From Trichomonas tenax (taxonomy: Eukaryota > Parabasalia > Trichomonadida > Trichomonadidae), in NCBI GenBank assembly GCA_023091735.1, contig JALKBU010000214.1, positions 1 to 60,181 of the forward strand: a stretch of DNA of 60,181 bases, read 5' to 3'. This document shows positions 50,401 to 58,105 of the stretch, piece by piece (position 1 is the stretch's first letter; every line of letters begins with the position of its first letter). The notes beneath the pieces were generated by a model that was not told the DNA's origin, searched no databases, and saw only the letters and a program-made list of their open reading frames with translations. The position numbers were made by a program, and so were the translations under genes.

Positions 50401-53400
50401 TGTGTATATGTGTTGATGTCTGAGTTGATAATTGCAATGACTGGCTTGATGTTGCCGAGCTTGAGTGTATCTTCTGTCCTGAAAGCAACTTCGACAAATG
50501 GCATTTGGACTTTCTGCCACTCTGAAGAAACGCGTTCGAACCGCGAAAAGATTTCGTACTCGCCGCGTGATGTATGAGTAATTTCGGCGATTTTATCCTT
50601 TGCCTTGAGGATTCCGAGCTTGGACAGTTCGTTGATGGTGATATTCTCGTGGTATTGACTTGGTGGGTTTCCTGTTGCCTTGAATAAAGCAATCCAGTTC
50701 TGTTGTCTCATTCTGCCCTTAACAATCAATTCGAGTTCGTTCAAGAATCCAGCAGTATCCTGAACGCATGACATGAGTTCAACAAGAATGTTATATGTGA
50801 TTTTAGCTGTATTGGAGAGTTCTGTTACTGTATCTAAAAGACCTGTGACTGATTTCTTGAAGTCTTCGATATCAATCAAAGTGAGCGGAGTATCGCGCAT
50901 TCTAACTGAAATTGTATTCCAGACTTGCAATGCTTCATAGAGCTTGACAGCAAAGACGCTGACATCAACAACAGCGTTGTACAAGTCGAGATTTGTGATG
51001 TTTGCACCAATTGTTTTTTGGTAATAAAGAATCTGATCAACATCAACTCTTGTGTTAAGGATTTGTTGATTGAGTGCCTTAGCCTGTGGATATTGTTCAT
51101 CGACGTTTGAATCTTTGATTGATGATGGAAGATTTGTGGCTTTCTCGTAGAACAACTGAAGCTTCTCTTCGAGCTCTTTGACCTTTGCGTTGAGAGGCTT
51201 CGTGAAGGACTCGAAATGAGCATCTCTCATTGTCTTTGCAGCATTCTGGTCTGCCTTGAACTGATTGAAGGTAGACTGGAGTGTATTCCTCTCATACTCA
51301 AGACCGAAGTGATCAAACATGTCATATGACTTTTCGATGAAATTTAACTCTTTCTCGATGTTTGGTGTAACTTTTGTTGTCTTCTGAATTAACTCGCATA
51401 GTTTAACGTAATGCTGTAGTGTATGCGGTTCCTTTAGGAGCTCAACCATGTACATTTTGAGCGTCTGCTCGATGAGTTCGATTTTCATTGTGACTAGGCT
51501 CTTCAACATTTTGTTGAGTGAATTGATTGTGTTTGTAAGGACTGGTTCGAGGAATTCTTTAACTTCATGAGAATCAATGATAATGGCACCTCTTGCACCA
51601 CTCAATGGAAGCTTTTGGACATTGATCACTTGAGATTTGAAGTGATGCATATCATTTTGAACTTTCACGAAATCGATTACTGGTTCGTTGTTGAAATCAA
51701 GCAAGAATTGATCGATTGGTCCTTTCCTGTCTGCAGCGCTAAGTGTGCCAGTATATGGCTTTCCATCTCTCGTAATCAAGTAATCGCTTGCTTTCCATGT
51801 CTGTGCCAACTGATAAATTGGGAAGTACTCGGAAAATGTTGTTTGAGAATATGTGATCGCTTCATCGAAGTTTGCACCTAAGACAGTCATAATATGCTTC
51901 TCGATGTCATCAACTTCTGAAGTGCAGCGGACCATTTGATAGAGTGTTGGACCATCATTGTACAATCTCATGATATCGACACTACCGTCTCTTAAATGCG
52001 GCAAAAGAACGTTTTGCTTTATAATTCTTGGTAAATCACTCAAAACTTTGATGGAATCATCGAGAACCTTTGAAACTGCTTCAAGGAGCTCATTTTTAGT
52101 TGGCTTTAAAGCAACTTCACCCTTTGGAGTGAAATATACTTCAACAGAGAAAATTGATGATAAATCTTGCGAAATCTTGTTGTCGACTGTGTGCCACGTC
52201 TTGATGCAGCCAGAAGTGAGGGCTTCAAGAATCATGTAATCGATAATCCGAATGTAAGAGCCGAGATTCATGATTTCTTGATTAACTTTCTCAGTCTTCT
52301 GGGCTCTTAACTGAGCCTTCTTTCTTTCGAGCATGATTGATTGATTCAAGTTTGGATTCCTACGACGCGATTCTTTTTGAAAATCTGCATCGAAGACTTG
52401 AACTAACTTTGGATCGGAGATCGTTGCATAGAGATTTTTAATCTTTGTGACAACGTTTTGCATGTATGTTGAAAAGTTTTGTTTGAGCTCTTCTTGACTG
52501 ACATGATTCATTGACTTGAATGCATCAACGCGATAACTTTGTGAAGGAACGCCAAGAGTGATTAAATATTTGTCGATGAATTGATTTAATTTTTCGATTT
52601 CAAAGCCGTCATTAATGAGGTTTCCAACGAAGTTCTTATTCCTGAAGAATGGATGCAAAACAACAACGTTTGAAACAGCGCCATGACGCTGTTCCATAAC
52701 ATATTGCTTCCATGTGCAAAATGACTTCCAATAGAAGTACTGTGCGAAGAACTTGAGTTTGCGTATTGCCATGAAGTTTGAGCTCTCGCTTGACCACTGA
52801 TCGAGAGGAATTGTATCTGTGCTATCTTTATCAACATAATGCGTGACACCAGTGGCAGACATCATGAAGTAGTCTCTGCCACACGAACTAAATGGAACTT
52901 TCTGCAAATCGTAAGGATTAAATTCCGGATCTTGTGGATCAAGCTTATAAATGAGATAAATGAATCTATGACCACGTCCATCCTTTCTCTTCGAGAAGTA
53001 TGCCATTGGGTCTTCTTTAAAATCGATCGTAAGCTTTTCTAACTCGTTATGTTGTTTTGCTCTTTCTAATGTCACGACTTTTGGATTTCCTGGTGTCGGT
53101 TTTTTGATGTTTCTGACGAGTACTGAGTTGTTTCCCATTGCAGTTTTAGCTCTGGGTTGTGTAGGCGATTTTGCAGAATTTCGCGAACCTTTTGCTGTCA
53201 TATTGCGAAAAGCGTATAGTCCACGGTTCTGTTCTTCTAAAAATACGTCGCCTGTGTCACAAGCGGGAGCACCAATGTCAAAACTCAGAGATCTATTTTC
53301 TAAATCGTGTGTTTGGAAGAGTTTTTTCTCGTCATTTTTATTGCGTGTTCTAACGGTCGGTGTGATAAGGCGACTTCTTGGTCCCAAAACGCCAGAAATC

Positions 53401-53444
53401 GGCGGCAATTCGGATTGCGGGCGATTTTGGGGAGATTCGCTCAT
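41448..53444 (-). CDS. dynein heavy chain B (divergent inner-arm type, paralogue of A)
   Basis: This 3998-residue full-length dynein motor chain has the same architecture as chain A. The tail has YFSKRKDGRGH and DYFMMSATGVTH. AAA1 Walker A is intact (GHGSCGKT, Lys1416), but Walker B reads GAWCVISEID, with Ser1462 replacing Asp and Glu1463 kept. AAA2 has GPQNSGKS (Lys1705) and AAA3 GPAGSGKT (Lys2070). AAA4 reads GPESSGRF, with Arg2395 instead of Lys, as in chain A. A coiled-coil stalk with tip domain spans about 2580-2915, followed by AAA5, AAA6 and a C-terminal cap ending IGFGTALYCRVASQFV (compare RGVALLCQL). The start is the ATG at 53442-53444 (MSESPQ). A TTG four codons upstream was rejected. 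No clear TCAYW initiator precedes it. The frame is open for 12 kb, so the gene is under selection. Confidence 0.93.
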   Translation of the reverse strand: MSESPQNRPQSELPPISGVLGPRSRLITPTVRTRNKNDEKKLFQTHDLENRSLSFDIGAPACDTGDVFLEEQNRGLYAFRNMTAKGSRNSAKSPTQPRAKTAMGNNSVLVRNIKKPTPGNPKVVTLERAKQHNELEKLTIDFKEDPMAYFSKRKDGRGHRFIYLIYKLDPQDPEFNPYDLQKVPFSSCGRDYFMMSATGVTHYVDKDSTDTIPLDQWSSESSNFMAIRKLKFFAQYFYWKSFCTWKQYVMEQRHGAVSNVVVLHPFFRNKNFVGNLINDGFEIEKLNQFIDKYLITLGVPSQSYRVDAFKSMNHVSQEELKQNFSTYMQNVVTKIKNLYATISDPKLVQVFDADFQKESRRRNPNLNQSIMLERKKAQLRAQKTEKVNQEIMNLGSYIRIIDYMILEALTSGCIKTWHTVDNKISQDLSSIFSVEVYFTPKGEVALKPTKNELLEAVSKVLDDSIKVLSDLPRIIKQNVLLPHLRDGSVDIMRLYNDGPTLYQMVRCTSEVDDIEKHIMTVLGANFDEAITYSQTTFSEYFPIYQLAQTWKASDYLITRDGKPYTGTLSAADRKGPIDQFLLDFNNEPVIDFVKVQNDMHHFKSQVINVQKLPLSGARGAIIIDSHEVKEFLEPVLTNTINSLNKMLKSLVTMKIELIEQTLKMYMVELLKEPHTLQHYVKLCELIQKTTKVTPNIEKELNFIEKSYDMFDHFGLEYERNTLQSTFNQFKADQNAAKTMRDAHFESFTKPLNAKVKELEEKLQLFYEKATNLPSSIKDSNVDEQYPQAKALNQQILNTRVDVDQILYYQKTIGANITNLDLYNAVVDVSVFAVKLYEALQVWNTISVRMRDTPLTLIDIEDFKKSVTGLLDTVTELSNTAKITYNILVELMSCVQDTAGFLNELELIVKGRMRQQNWIALFKATGNPPSQYHENITINELSKLGILKAKDKIAEITHTSRGEYEIFSRFERVSSEWQKVQMPFVEVAFRTEDTLKLGNIKPVIAIINSDINTYTQMFLNPFVGTIKEEIIKELSELEYHSHVLEAWSAFQSNWNVLSSLFSSEETRQALPHQNNRIISVQRKWIPIGKHALKDTRVVAACNYPQLQSVLEEMNQTLESVLSSLGKFLDTKRTLMPRLYFLSNEDTLSFLSTNSYDVLAPILCKLFMGVAKLDVHENEAARSDQSSFYHNIQRLKIYGLIGEDGSTITFQRHISCNMAQENWMKQLLDTMKATVHDLIANNIGTCGGPQLSEWFTSLPSYISYIVLNATFCREVSDIVKVLEANQDAAVEYKQITKQRIEDAAAAYNTISSPIVRNKLSLLLTTLLGFRDRFESLLSLKGGINQTEWQQTLRFVYSNTSASLKLEFAGMSWDHEYEYYGQVPRVIHSASIDSAIHATVHSLANGYIPVIIGHGSCGKTEILRHLAANFGKYLYVFYPSTTDNDILIGRAAIGTAASGAWCVISEIDTMPHHVLSVLHDTIRNHASAIAAGNSRITLCQRFIDLNKSSRIFLTSDSSYENSTNIPQQLRAFIRSVAIRDPEYKRVCSIKLLASGFHEVDDLAKKLSSVISTIIQFFAPNNIKISYFNYISKIIGFASRKIQLCETEDLALSYSTFRFMHPFVDKESYSKLISIINAGFQVVANNADFLSKVKTFDNDDALASIVEKEVKLLGIDIPTDYLVSQTMALYRSLVSNQITIIVGPQNSGKSTAVQVLQRALNRDEILDKVENAKKLIYRTIYHESDVPSTIYGKCIDDPQSGFAVIAGLTQATHYTLTEITENCYKVIRFVGNLNRHLMKFLVKFTSVPTNHNIKFIIETSSLAGITPSIVSRAGIVQMKNLQALASFDHCALEHPLLPFSLAMQSLSTIVNVSKMEAIRTAFCNYIPSFITKLYSLENNFASSSTRITIPGGNLVLSNNLTNNAAILSLYALSEYSKDCDNQDNINMVLGWSFMTVVSSYIHPSQHPNIERFIKSTLSIDAPEDWSGMKVNPDFEKEFANPTLKALRPENSKLVPVKDPEDKHVYAIENINSPPINLNNVIVIPYSWINDLNLAKLYLKVGKHLIVHGPAGSGKTSFVKAAIRTSGMLQRSIYIRVTPVLTGEVVTAYIKNHTALTALTVQPEIANITFILVFENITPEDTMLISFISQIIDTKEIPLFSKTDHKVYEVARLRNFRVVLTTNNYYEMPTNFICNFSPVQVDNLSVNSASYISSQLLTLYGMDQKTTTFIIDYFTKSLTKLGNLNISQSLIRASQMMAAIADKQNSKQIMMGMLSSLLTVASSSNPLSMISSVTEEVLSFYKREEVYKTCQQYLDPRIILVPKYELPNDGSSFKVTWDHQLQEKIITELDYTVSVFNGNNIQKLNIKLDNYSLHTWLILNNTMNIPGHNGVVLGPESSGRFSLTLLASNTNEADFVTILPSNLDDVVTLKERMDTISDIIRDVVSNTINNHKKTNIFIRESDINQLEMRIIKAFATSFDFVPYFSDQQLEDLYTHFASVTNPNPEMRRQTMQKIQLVLSSSIHLIIGTENFPNLEATFDVIKPFDKEEITSTNIIENYIQKRDLPDAIAPDKKLTSQLFLTTSNSLKKLNISYTTNHLRDFLSTFKKTVTGDYQDIESRHESIASALKFLQDIKSDSESINNAMKVIVPRIQKLRVDTDILEQSYLTRKEAIEARRIKLDEDKKDKEANLQQTLHKLNELEQQHSSLKPEAEKCYSTLEQMTKNEVETILITIGSPQPQIVTLFEALAILLSLPKPYFDNCMQALKSENFASSLRKNAQEQLGIPKIVQNVKTMLDTANINPRDLDNICPQLRWIYDWTDTCVRLAILEDNLMKMKKAYEEDTIMLNEFITEMDLEIQSINQVEESLVNEKQEVAAQNLAREKMEKDYAVITERKERIDSLSKDVDLLQRTWEETNNKYSTKKSQIFGDSFAFSFYLIFCGVLNREKRLQAMNELTKILNNAKIPVSYEDPIKFVNDKLILLSTIDDIVHYETVPCNSLMADVQHLFTTIRSPLLVDPDGIVQTIITDSIKAKRIIVCSATSSSIESSVQTALSDGKILFVTDTQYLPSCVEQAMIVSLTSDRSTGREIKIGSKVVQWDPKFKLILVTTTPVKDLPESLKSRVVIVDVTSTSDEATEEMFTNMFIDFFFPALTPKVQEMRKKELSQHSLVQKFENDVLDTLSDIAATRKLNDKYDYLADKDVIQDIITSKNNYFECIAGNTDFKPLLKELGENIKLFKPHINLCQIFWRVLTRYIVPINPTARSSFQNYSKIISAPFVTGGLHAGVPSSDQHLFLRNSIINSTFAFIFPTIKVSEMYFFMFVSAFMMSKSDGKASDDDLTAIIDHISKERFDNADFNGYDPKDEGSFEGLKFTNILSIFTYMHAFIWNTYGEGFDPLLPHFQVESIVSNQGSVPTVIIADPNNDPTGSVLPFISSRCRHDNFDELSLSDNAEQIKYIKKVVTTSMNRPNWVLLHYTRPNKAASQFITDIFTTMMTSSINTNFRLIVIASSLDDIPASVLLRAKRYTIDDSCTLKNTMHKFFGNNSSHIMSSSNPQGIKRLSYLSLLNATIALFRNQLQPNLGYITRLGFPENAVRDIIKEMHQICDSYINVLPMGVAANRVSRILYSGIMDALDYEVCKSMTSFLFDIRAINDGFNLSRDPALKDVWAMPGDIQLSDYTNVIHKLPMYCPPSIFGAPSIAAHSLVQWSVNQSITKPFIDILNTTANKVMTTAKDSIIAKYDNIEMLLPADCPYPSEIVWTVRTEFLVREIKKLNNSLAQIRLSLRRSKKLANDGIYDDIAFCLVANQTPEEWKRFANYYVTNQVNKFATHIIERHALLTAWSQGVIPQTVDVSLVDDIRDLLSAFLAEVAIKTNVPQGNLTYEFSFGGTAGENSIILSRLYASLATIEEGKIDKADKELKTPFKHVPELVCTVIDSAEKPFLNRQQVPLLKFAGAEQLGFRQGFISDGHNENYAWMLDLQTEVKHPLIGFGTALYCRVASQFV

Positions 53445-53896
53445 TTTAACGAACAAATTTTCTTAAATTTGAGAAAATTCGATTTTTAATATCTACATGT
53501 GTTGTTGTATAGAATAGCTCTATTTTGAAATATTTGGCTGTAAAATCTCTGTTTACATGGCATAATGTCATATGTCAATTTTGCATAGCATATTTGAAAA
53601 GTCCTTTTGCTCCGAGTGATTCTTAATTGTGTTTTACGGAACAGATAAACTAAACATCGAATCATATCCATTTTACAATAATCTATCAACTTTTCTTATG
53701 AACAGTATAATCCTCGTTTTGAATTGAACTTTTTTTATTGTTATTCTTTATTGTGTTAATCACAGCATGAGATGATGAAAAATAGCTCAGCGCATTCATC
53801 ATTCTTATTTGAAAAGTTATAACTATACATATTTCATTATTACTAAAGCTTTTCCTAGAATTCATGAATTTATTGTAATAAACAAATACAATTTAA
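53445..53896. other. intergenic region with TTTACATGGCA
   Basis: This 452-base gap lies upstream of dynein B and downstream of the TRAPP-like gene. TTTACATGGCA is at 53552-53562 on the plus strand, followed by TGTCATATGTCAATTTT. Otherwise it is AT-rich with nothing supported. Confidence 0.5.
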
Positions 53897-55504
53897 TTAT
53901 TGAAAATTAACAATTATAGAGCGAACAAACTCAAGAGGGACTCCTGTAGTATCAGTAATAGTAATTTTTGGAAGAACATAAGAACCCGGAACTGTTGCGA
54001 TAAATGTAAATCGTATCTTGGTAACTTTTGAAGACCAAGCATAATACGTTGTATCAGTTGGTCCAATTTGGGCAAACTGTGGTCTTTTGTTGACTGTGAC
54101 TTTGACAGGCATGCATTGGTTTTCATCATCTTCTTCTCTATCAATCTTCAAAACACACTTGAACTTTTCATTCAAGTTAACAGATTTTGGTGTTACCAAG
54201 CTGTAGTGTGTCTTTCTAACGATCTCTGAAAATGGCTGCATCTTCAAAACAAAAACAATATCTTCTCCGTTGTTGTTGAATAATATCTTGCGATTGGATG
54301 GTCCTGGTTTTTGGCTTATTGTATACGTATATTGCTCTCCTGAAAGTAATTTCAGTGGGAAATCATCTGTTGGATATCCTTCGATGCTTTTCAGGATGAT
54401 TTCATCTTCTAGAGCGTTCTGAAGTGTTGTTTCGAGATAATATTCCGAATCTGATGATAAATTTGGATTTTTATGTTCTTTGAAGTTCGAATCAAACAAA
54501 TATGGCTGAATCCTGAATGGACTGATGAAGTCAAATCCGATGTCATGTTTGAGTGTTGTCATTCCAGATTGTTCTGTTTCAAATGTGGAGATTAAAATGA
54601 CTTTAGTAAAAACAGGTGTTGATGATTCGAAAAAGAAAACTCTTGTTATTGTTTCACCAACGAGAACATTGAATGGCAAAAAATCGCCTTCAATATATGG
54701 AGGGAATTGGTCATTAGTTTGAAATGTCGGTTGAACATTGAGCAAATTTATATATGTTGCAGTAAATTTAATTGTGACTGGGATTTTCACATCAATTAAT
54801 GCACGACTTGTTTTGAAAACTTCGATCTTGCACGCATTTGGATCTGGTAATACTGTTAACTTTGCTGGATTAGTAATTGTATAATTAATAACATTTTCAT
54901 TAAAATTAAAAGCAATTTTCGAAACTTCTTGAGATGATACTTTCTTTGGCACCGAGATTGTTTCTTTGAAAGTTGTTTGCTTGTTTGCAAAAATTGTGAA
55001 ATTATTAATTGCATGTTTAGTATTTGATGTGTTATCGTGTGTAAAATAGATGTCTAAGCTTGTGCATTGTATGTCTGCTGGTAAATCGGAATAAATATGA
55101 AAATGCAAGATTGCATTTGAGCCAGAGTAAATATGGCTTTGTTGGTAATATAATTTGATCTTAATAGGAATGATTTCCATGAGACGAGACGGAATTGTGA
55201 TGTTACATGTGGCACTTGACTTGATTAACTCGCTTAATTGATTTTGAATTTCTTGTTTATTGGAAAGAGCGATTCTTGGCGAAAGAGCGACGAAATAATC
55301 TAAAAATAATTTGTCCAATTGTCGCCAAAATTCGTCAATTTTGGCTTTAAGAATGAAATATTTACCTAATATTGCATAAAAGTGGTAATCGAGGATATAT
55401 TCAAGCAAAGACTCTGCATCTGAATCTGCTTCGTTGAATCTTCGCTCTTTGACCAATGTTTCGAGTGCATTAAGCTTGTTTATACAGTCTGTTCGCGATT
55501 TCAT
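53897..55504 (-). CDS. TRAPP-complex-like beta-sandwich protein (TRAPPC10/11/13-related)
   Basis: This 535-residue protein begins with about 100 helical residues and continues as several immunoglobulin-like beta-sandwiches. The C-terminal half resembles TRAPPC13 by eye: YYLETTLQNALEDEIILKSIE corresponds to its FLEAQIQN...MFMEKVSLE, VNLNEKFKCVLKI to VNLEEPFHITCKI, and the last strand VLPKITITDTTG to GLRLTDT. The segment IKIKLYYQQSHIYSGSNAILHFHIYSDLP resembles the entry to the C-terminal domains of TRAPPC10/11. TRAPP complexes activate Rab GTPases in ER-Golgi and endosomal traffic. The combination may be a shortened TRAPPC10/11 homologue lacking the N-terminal foie-gras/solenoid part. A generic adaptor-like beta-sandwich protein is the main alternative. 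TTTACGTGTCA lies at 55541 on the opposite strand, 37 bases before the start. Confidence 0.65.
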   Translation of the reverse strand: MKSRTDCINKLNALETLVKERRFNEADSDAESLLEYILDYHFYAILGKYFILKAKIDEFWRQLDKLFLDYFVALSPRIALSNKQEIQNQLSELIKSSATCNITIPSRLMEIIPIKIKLYYQQSHIYSGSNAILHFHIYSDLPADIQCTSLDIYFTHDNTSNTKHAINNFTIFANKQTTFKETISVPKKVSSQEVSKIAFNFNENVINYTITNPAKLTVLPDPNACKIEVFKTSRALIDVKIPVTIKFTATYINLLNVQPTFQTNDQFPPYIEGDFLPFNVLVGETITRVFFFESSTPVFTKVILISTFETEQSGMTTLKHDIGFDFISPFRIQPYLFDSNFKEHKNPNLSSDSEYYLETTLQNALEDEIILKSIEGYPTDDFPLKLLSGEQYTYTISQKPGPSNRKILFNNNGEDIVFVLKMQPFSEIVRKTHYSLVTPKSVNLNEKFKCVLKIDREEDDENQCMPVKVTVNKRPQFAQIGPTDTTYYAWSSKVTKIRFTFIATVPGSYVLPKITITDTTGVPLEFVRSIIVNFQ

Positions 55505-55540
55505 TTTATAAACTTAAGTTTATAAAGTGTCAAAAATCAA

Positions 55541-55551
55541 TTTACGTGTCA
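55541..55551 (+). promoter_or_regulatory. TTTACGTGTCA motif
   Basis: An exact copy of the recurrent motif, on the plus strand upstream of the minus-strand TRAPP-like gene. TTTACATG..ATGTCA (55573-55588) and TTTATGTGTCA (55611-55621) follow, so this short intergenic stretch holds three related elements. Confidence 0.45.
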
Positions 55552-55710
55552 TGAATTTTTCAATCTTATTGATTTACATGATATGTCACGTAGATTATTC
55601 AATTAAATTATTTATGTGTCAGAGTGATAAATAAGTCATTTTATTTGGCAGAATTATACTAATATCAAAAAGCTTTATGATATAAACAATACACAACAAT
55701 ACATATAAAT

Positions 55711-56454
55711 TTACAGAACAAAATCCTCACTTTCAGTATCTAAATCAGAATTATCAGTTAATACATTTTCGATTCTCCAAGCAACAATATATCGAGAGTA
55801 ATAGCTATTCCTATGATATCCTTTAACTGGCGGATGTGGAAGATACCAATTTCCGTTGTATTTTGTTTTTCTTGGATAATCACCTTCATCATCTGTTGAG
55901 CTCAGTATAACTTTAAATTCCCTTGCATCTGAACGATCTGACTTTCTTGTGAAATTGATTTCCAATTGTTCATTAATTTTTTGGCTCAAATCATTTGATT
56001 CTTCTGCTGACATCGTATTTCCCTCTACATCGTATGTTCTTGGTGCCCAAAATGTTGGAATTTTAGTGTTATCAAAAGGCTGATCATAATTATCAAGGAG
56101 AGAAACTTCATCTTTGTTAATTACAAAACCCTCCATCGTATAATATATTTCAGCAACACTATCGGTCGTGCATTGAATTTCTAAAGTTTTATTTCGTATT
56201 CTGCGTTCCAGAATTTCAAGATTTTGATGATAATGAATATGGCTTTGTATTTCATCTTCGTTCTTTACATCTCTGTTAACATGTAATGAATTATCTATCG
56301 AAAATGAAGGAGTTTGAATCATATTTTTCTCTTTCGAATGCAAAAACTCTGCTTTCCCTGATATGGAAGTATTCCCTGTTGGCGGTTTATCACCTGGTCC
56401 TGGAAGAACAGGCAAATTTTTTAAATTAATCACTGGAGCATCAAAATTTAACAT
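55711..56454 (-). CDS. hypothetical protein with Asp/Glu-rich tail
   Basis: This 247-residue soluble protein is not recognised. The N-terminal 60 residues are Pro/Gly-rich (VLPGPGDKPPTGNTS) and probably disordered. A helical or coiled segment (NLEILERRIRNKTLEIQ) follows, then a mixed region containing PTFWAPRTYDVEGN and NGNWYLPHPPVKGYHRNSYYSRYIVAWRIEN. The C-terminus is acidic (DNSDLDTESEDFVL). The first in-frame ATG would be at 56484, but the initiator TCATAT at 56464-56469 lies inside that extension, so translation should start at 56454 (MLNFDAP). There are no membrane segments or signal peptide. Confidence 0.65.
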   Translation of the reverse strand: MLNFDAPVINLKNLPVLPGPGDKPPTGNTSISGKAEFLHSKEKNMIQTPSFSIDNSLHVNRDVKNEDEIQSHIHYHQNLEILERRIRNKTLEIQCTTDSVAEIYYTMEGFVINKDEVSLLDNYDQPFDNTKIPTFWAPRTYDVEGNTMSAEESNDLSQKINEQLEINFTRKSDRSDAREFKVILSSTDDEGDYPRKTKYNGNWYLPHPPVKGYHRNSYYSRYIVAWRIENVLTDNSDLDTESEDFVL

Positions 56455-56822
56455 TTTAAAACTATATGACATGTAAATTATCAATTTGACATCGAGAAAA
56501 CTCTTCTATAGATTGTTTTCAGCACCTAAAAACACTATAAATAAGAGTTATCAAAAGATCTGCTTTACTACAATGTAAGCAACTTCTCTATCTGCAAAAT
56601 GGCCAACACATTTAGCATCATACTTCTTCACTATGAAAGTTATCCAAGTTCAAACTTTTATATCCATTCTTTCTTTTTTAAATTTTTGACATTAACGTTT
56701 TACATGGCATATAGTTGTATTTATGGAATTTTATAGAAGATATATTTCAAAAAGTGAAACTATATTCCTGGTGATAATATTTATCAGATAAAAATTAAAA
56801 ACGTGTTTTATTTTAGTAAAAA
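56455..56822. other. divergent promoter region
   Basis: This 368-base gap lies between two divergent genes. It holds the fused motif and initiator of the left gene, and TTTACATGGCATATAG (from 56699) on the plus strand, about 115 bases before the coiled-coil gene at 56823. Nothing else is supported. Confidence 0.5.
56464..56477 (-). promoter_or_regulatory. TTTACATGTCA fused to initiator TCATAT
   Basis: On the minus strand TTTACATGTCA (56477-56467) overlaps the initiator TCATAT (56469-56464), +1 at 56467, 13 bases before the ATG at 56454. Here the recurrent motif and the start site coincide, unlike the 16610 and 39914 genes, where the motif lies about 50 bases upstream of the ATG. Confidence 0.55.
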
Positions 56823-57998
56823 ATGGATATCAATGATTTGAAGCAAATCATTAAACGAGGAGATTTAGTAACATGCAGTATGAGCGCTGAAGGAACACAG
56901 AAGTCCCTCGTGCAAGTTATAGAGCTAATTAGAAAGCAAGAACGAGAAATTCAACAAATCAGGACGGAAATGGGCGATTTACTTCCTCGTTACGACTTTG
57001 ATGAGTTTAAGCAGACGAATTCCTTCCAAATAGCAAAAATAAACCGTGCTTTACCTGAATTTAGCCAAACATTGAAAACAGCTTTAGACGAAACAAACAC
57101 AAAGAACGAAGGTTTCAAGCAAGAAATACACGAAACTCTTCAAGCAGTCATTGCGTCGGTCGATGCTAAAATAGATTCGCATATTGAGATATTAAGACAA
57201 GAATTCATCGATATGAAAAGCAAATTCGACGAAATGGACAACAAGGTCACAACGATATCGCAGCAGAAGACTCCTGACACATCTGCTTTACTTAATGCTC
57301 AAAAAGAACAAACTACATTATTAAAGAAAATCGCTCAAATCGAAAAGAAAGGTTATGATCTTGAAGCGAAAATGCTTTATAGAGAAGTTTTCGAAAAGAG
57401 TCAAGCAGAAAACAAGAAATCTTTCGATGATTTAAACCATTCAATCCAAACGATCAAAGAATCAATAAAAAAATGTGAAACATCTATCAAAGAAGTTGCC
57501 GCTGAAGCTCAAAAACCACCACCTGAGCCAAAGCCACAATTATTTAAGCAATTTAGTCAAAAAGATTCACCATTCACTAAACAAGATCTTCCAATTGAAC
57601 CAATCACAGAAGCAGATCCACCGCCAACGAATTCTGTTGAATGCCTCTTGGATTCGATTGAAAATCTCGAAGCTAAGATCGAAGATGCGAATAAGTTGAA
57701 TAATGTTAAACTCGAGCGAAAAGCGGACTTAGCTATTGTTGAGCACATGTTTGAGCGTTTGCGCGTTCTCGTTGCATCAATGAATGATGAAATTTCGACA
57801 ATTAAAAACCAGATGAAGAATTATTCAACTGAAGATGAAATTGAAGAATGGATCACTAAAGCAATTGTCAATGCAAATCAAGACGATAAGTCTCCATATC
57901 AGAAAGACCAATTCTCGATGGCCCATAACGCCGCAAAAGCAGCGCGGCCTTCCACACCTAAGAAACTGTTCAAGATCAAGAAACAGCCATCAATGTGA
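56823..57998 (+). CDS. coiled-coil protein, function unknown
   Basis: This is a 391-residue protein. After a short start (MDINDLKQIIKRGDLVTCSM), residues about 25-235 form an almost continuous coiled coil (QEREIQQIRTEMGDLLPRYD, then repeated heptads). A Pro-rich linker (about 236-285, KPPPEPKPQLFKQF) separates it from a second coil at about 290-345 (VECLLDSIENLEAKIEDANK, then KADLAIVEHMFERLRVLVAS). The C-terminal tail is basic (PSTPKKLFKIKKQPSM). The KADLAIVEHMFERLR segment reminds me of flagellar coiled-coil proteins of the QRICH2/DUF4795 kind, but the match is short and I do not assert it. There are no membrane segments. Confidence 0.7.
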   Translation: MDINDLKQIIKRGDLVTCSMSAEGTQKSLVQVIELIRKQEREIQQIRTEMGDLLPRYDFDEFKQTNSFQIAKINRALPEFSQTLKTALDETNTKNEGFKQEIHETLQAVIASVDAKIDSHIEILRQEFIDMKSKFDEMDNKVTTISQQKTPDTSALLNAQKEQTTLLKKIAQIEKKGYDLEAKMLYREVFEKSQAENKKSFDDLNHSIQTIKESIKKCETSIKEVAAEAQKPPPEPKPQLFKQFSQKDSPFTKQDLPIEPITEADPPPTNSVECLLDSIENLEAKIEDANKLNNVKLERKADLAIVEHMFERLRVLVASMNDEISTIKNQMKNYSTEDEIEEWITKAIVNANQDDKSPYQKDQFSMAHNAAKAARPSTPKKLFKIKKQPSM

Positions 57999-58105
57999 AT
58001 ATAAAATGTTTTGTTTTTATTTATTTGATTGATTCACTGTTATCTATGCAAATATCAATCAATAATAATATTCAATTATACACAATCAATAATAGTTTAT
58101 TTATT

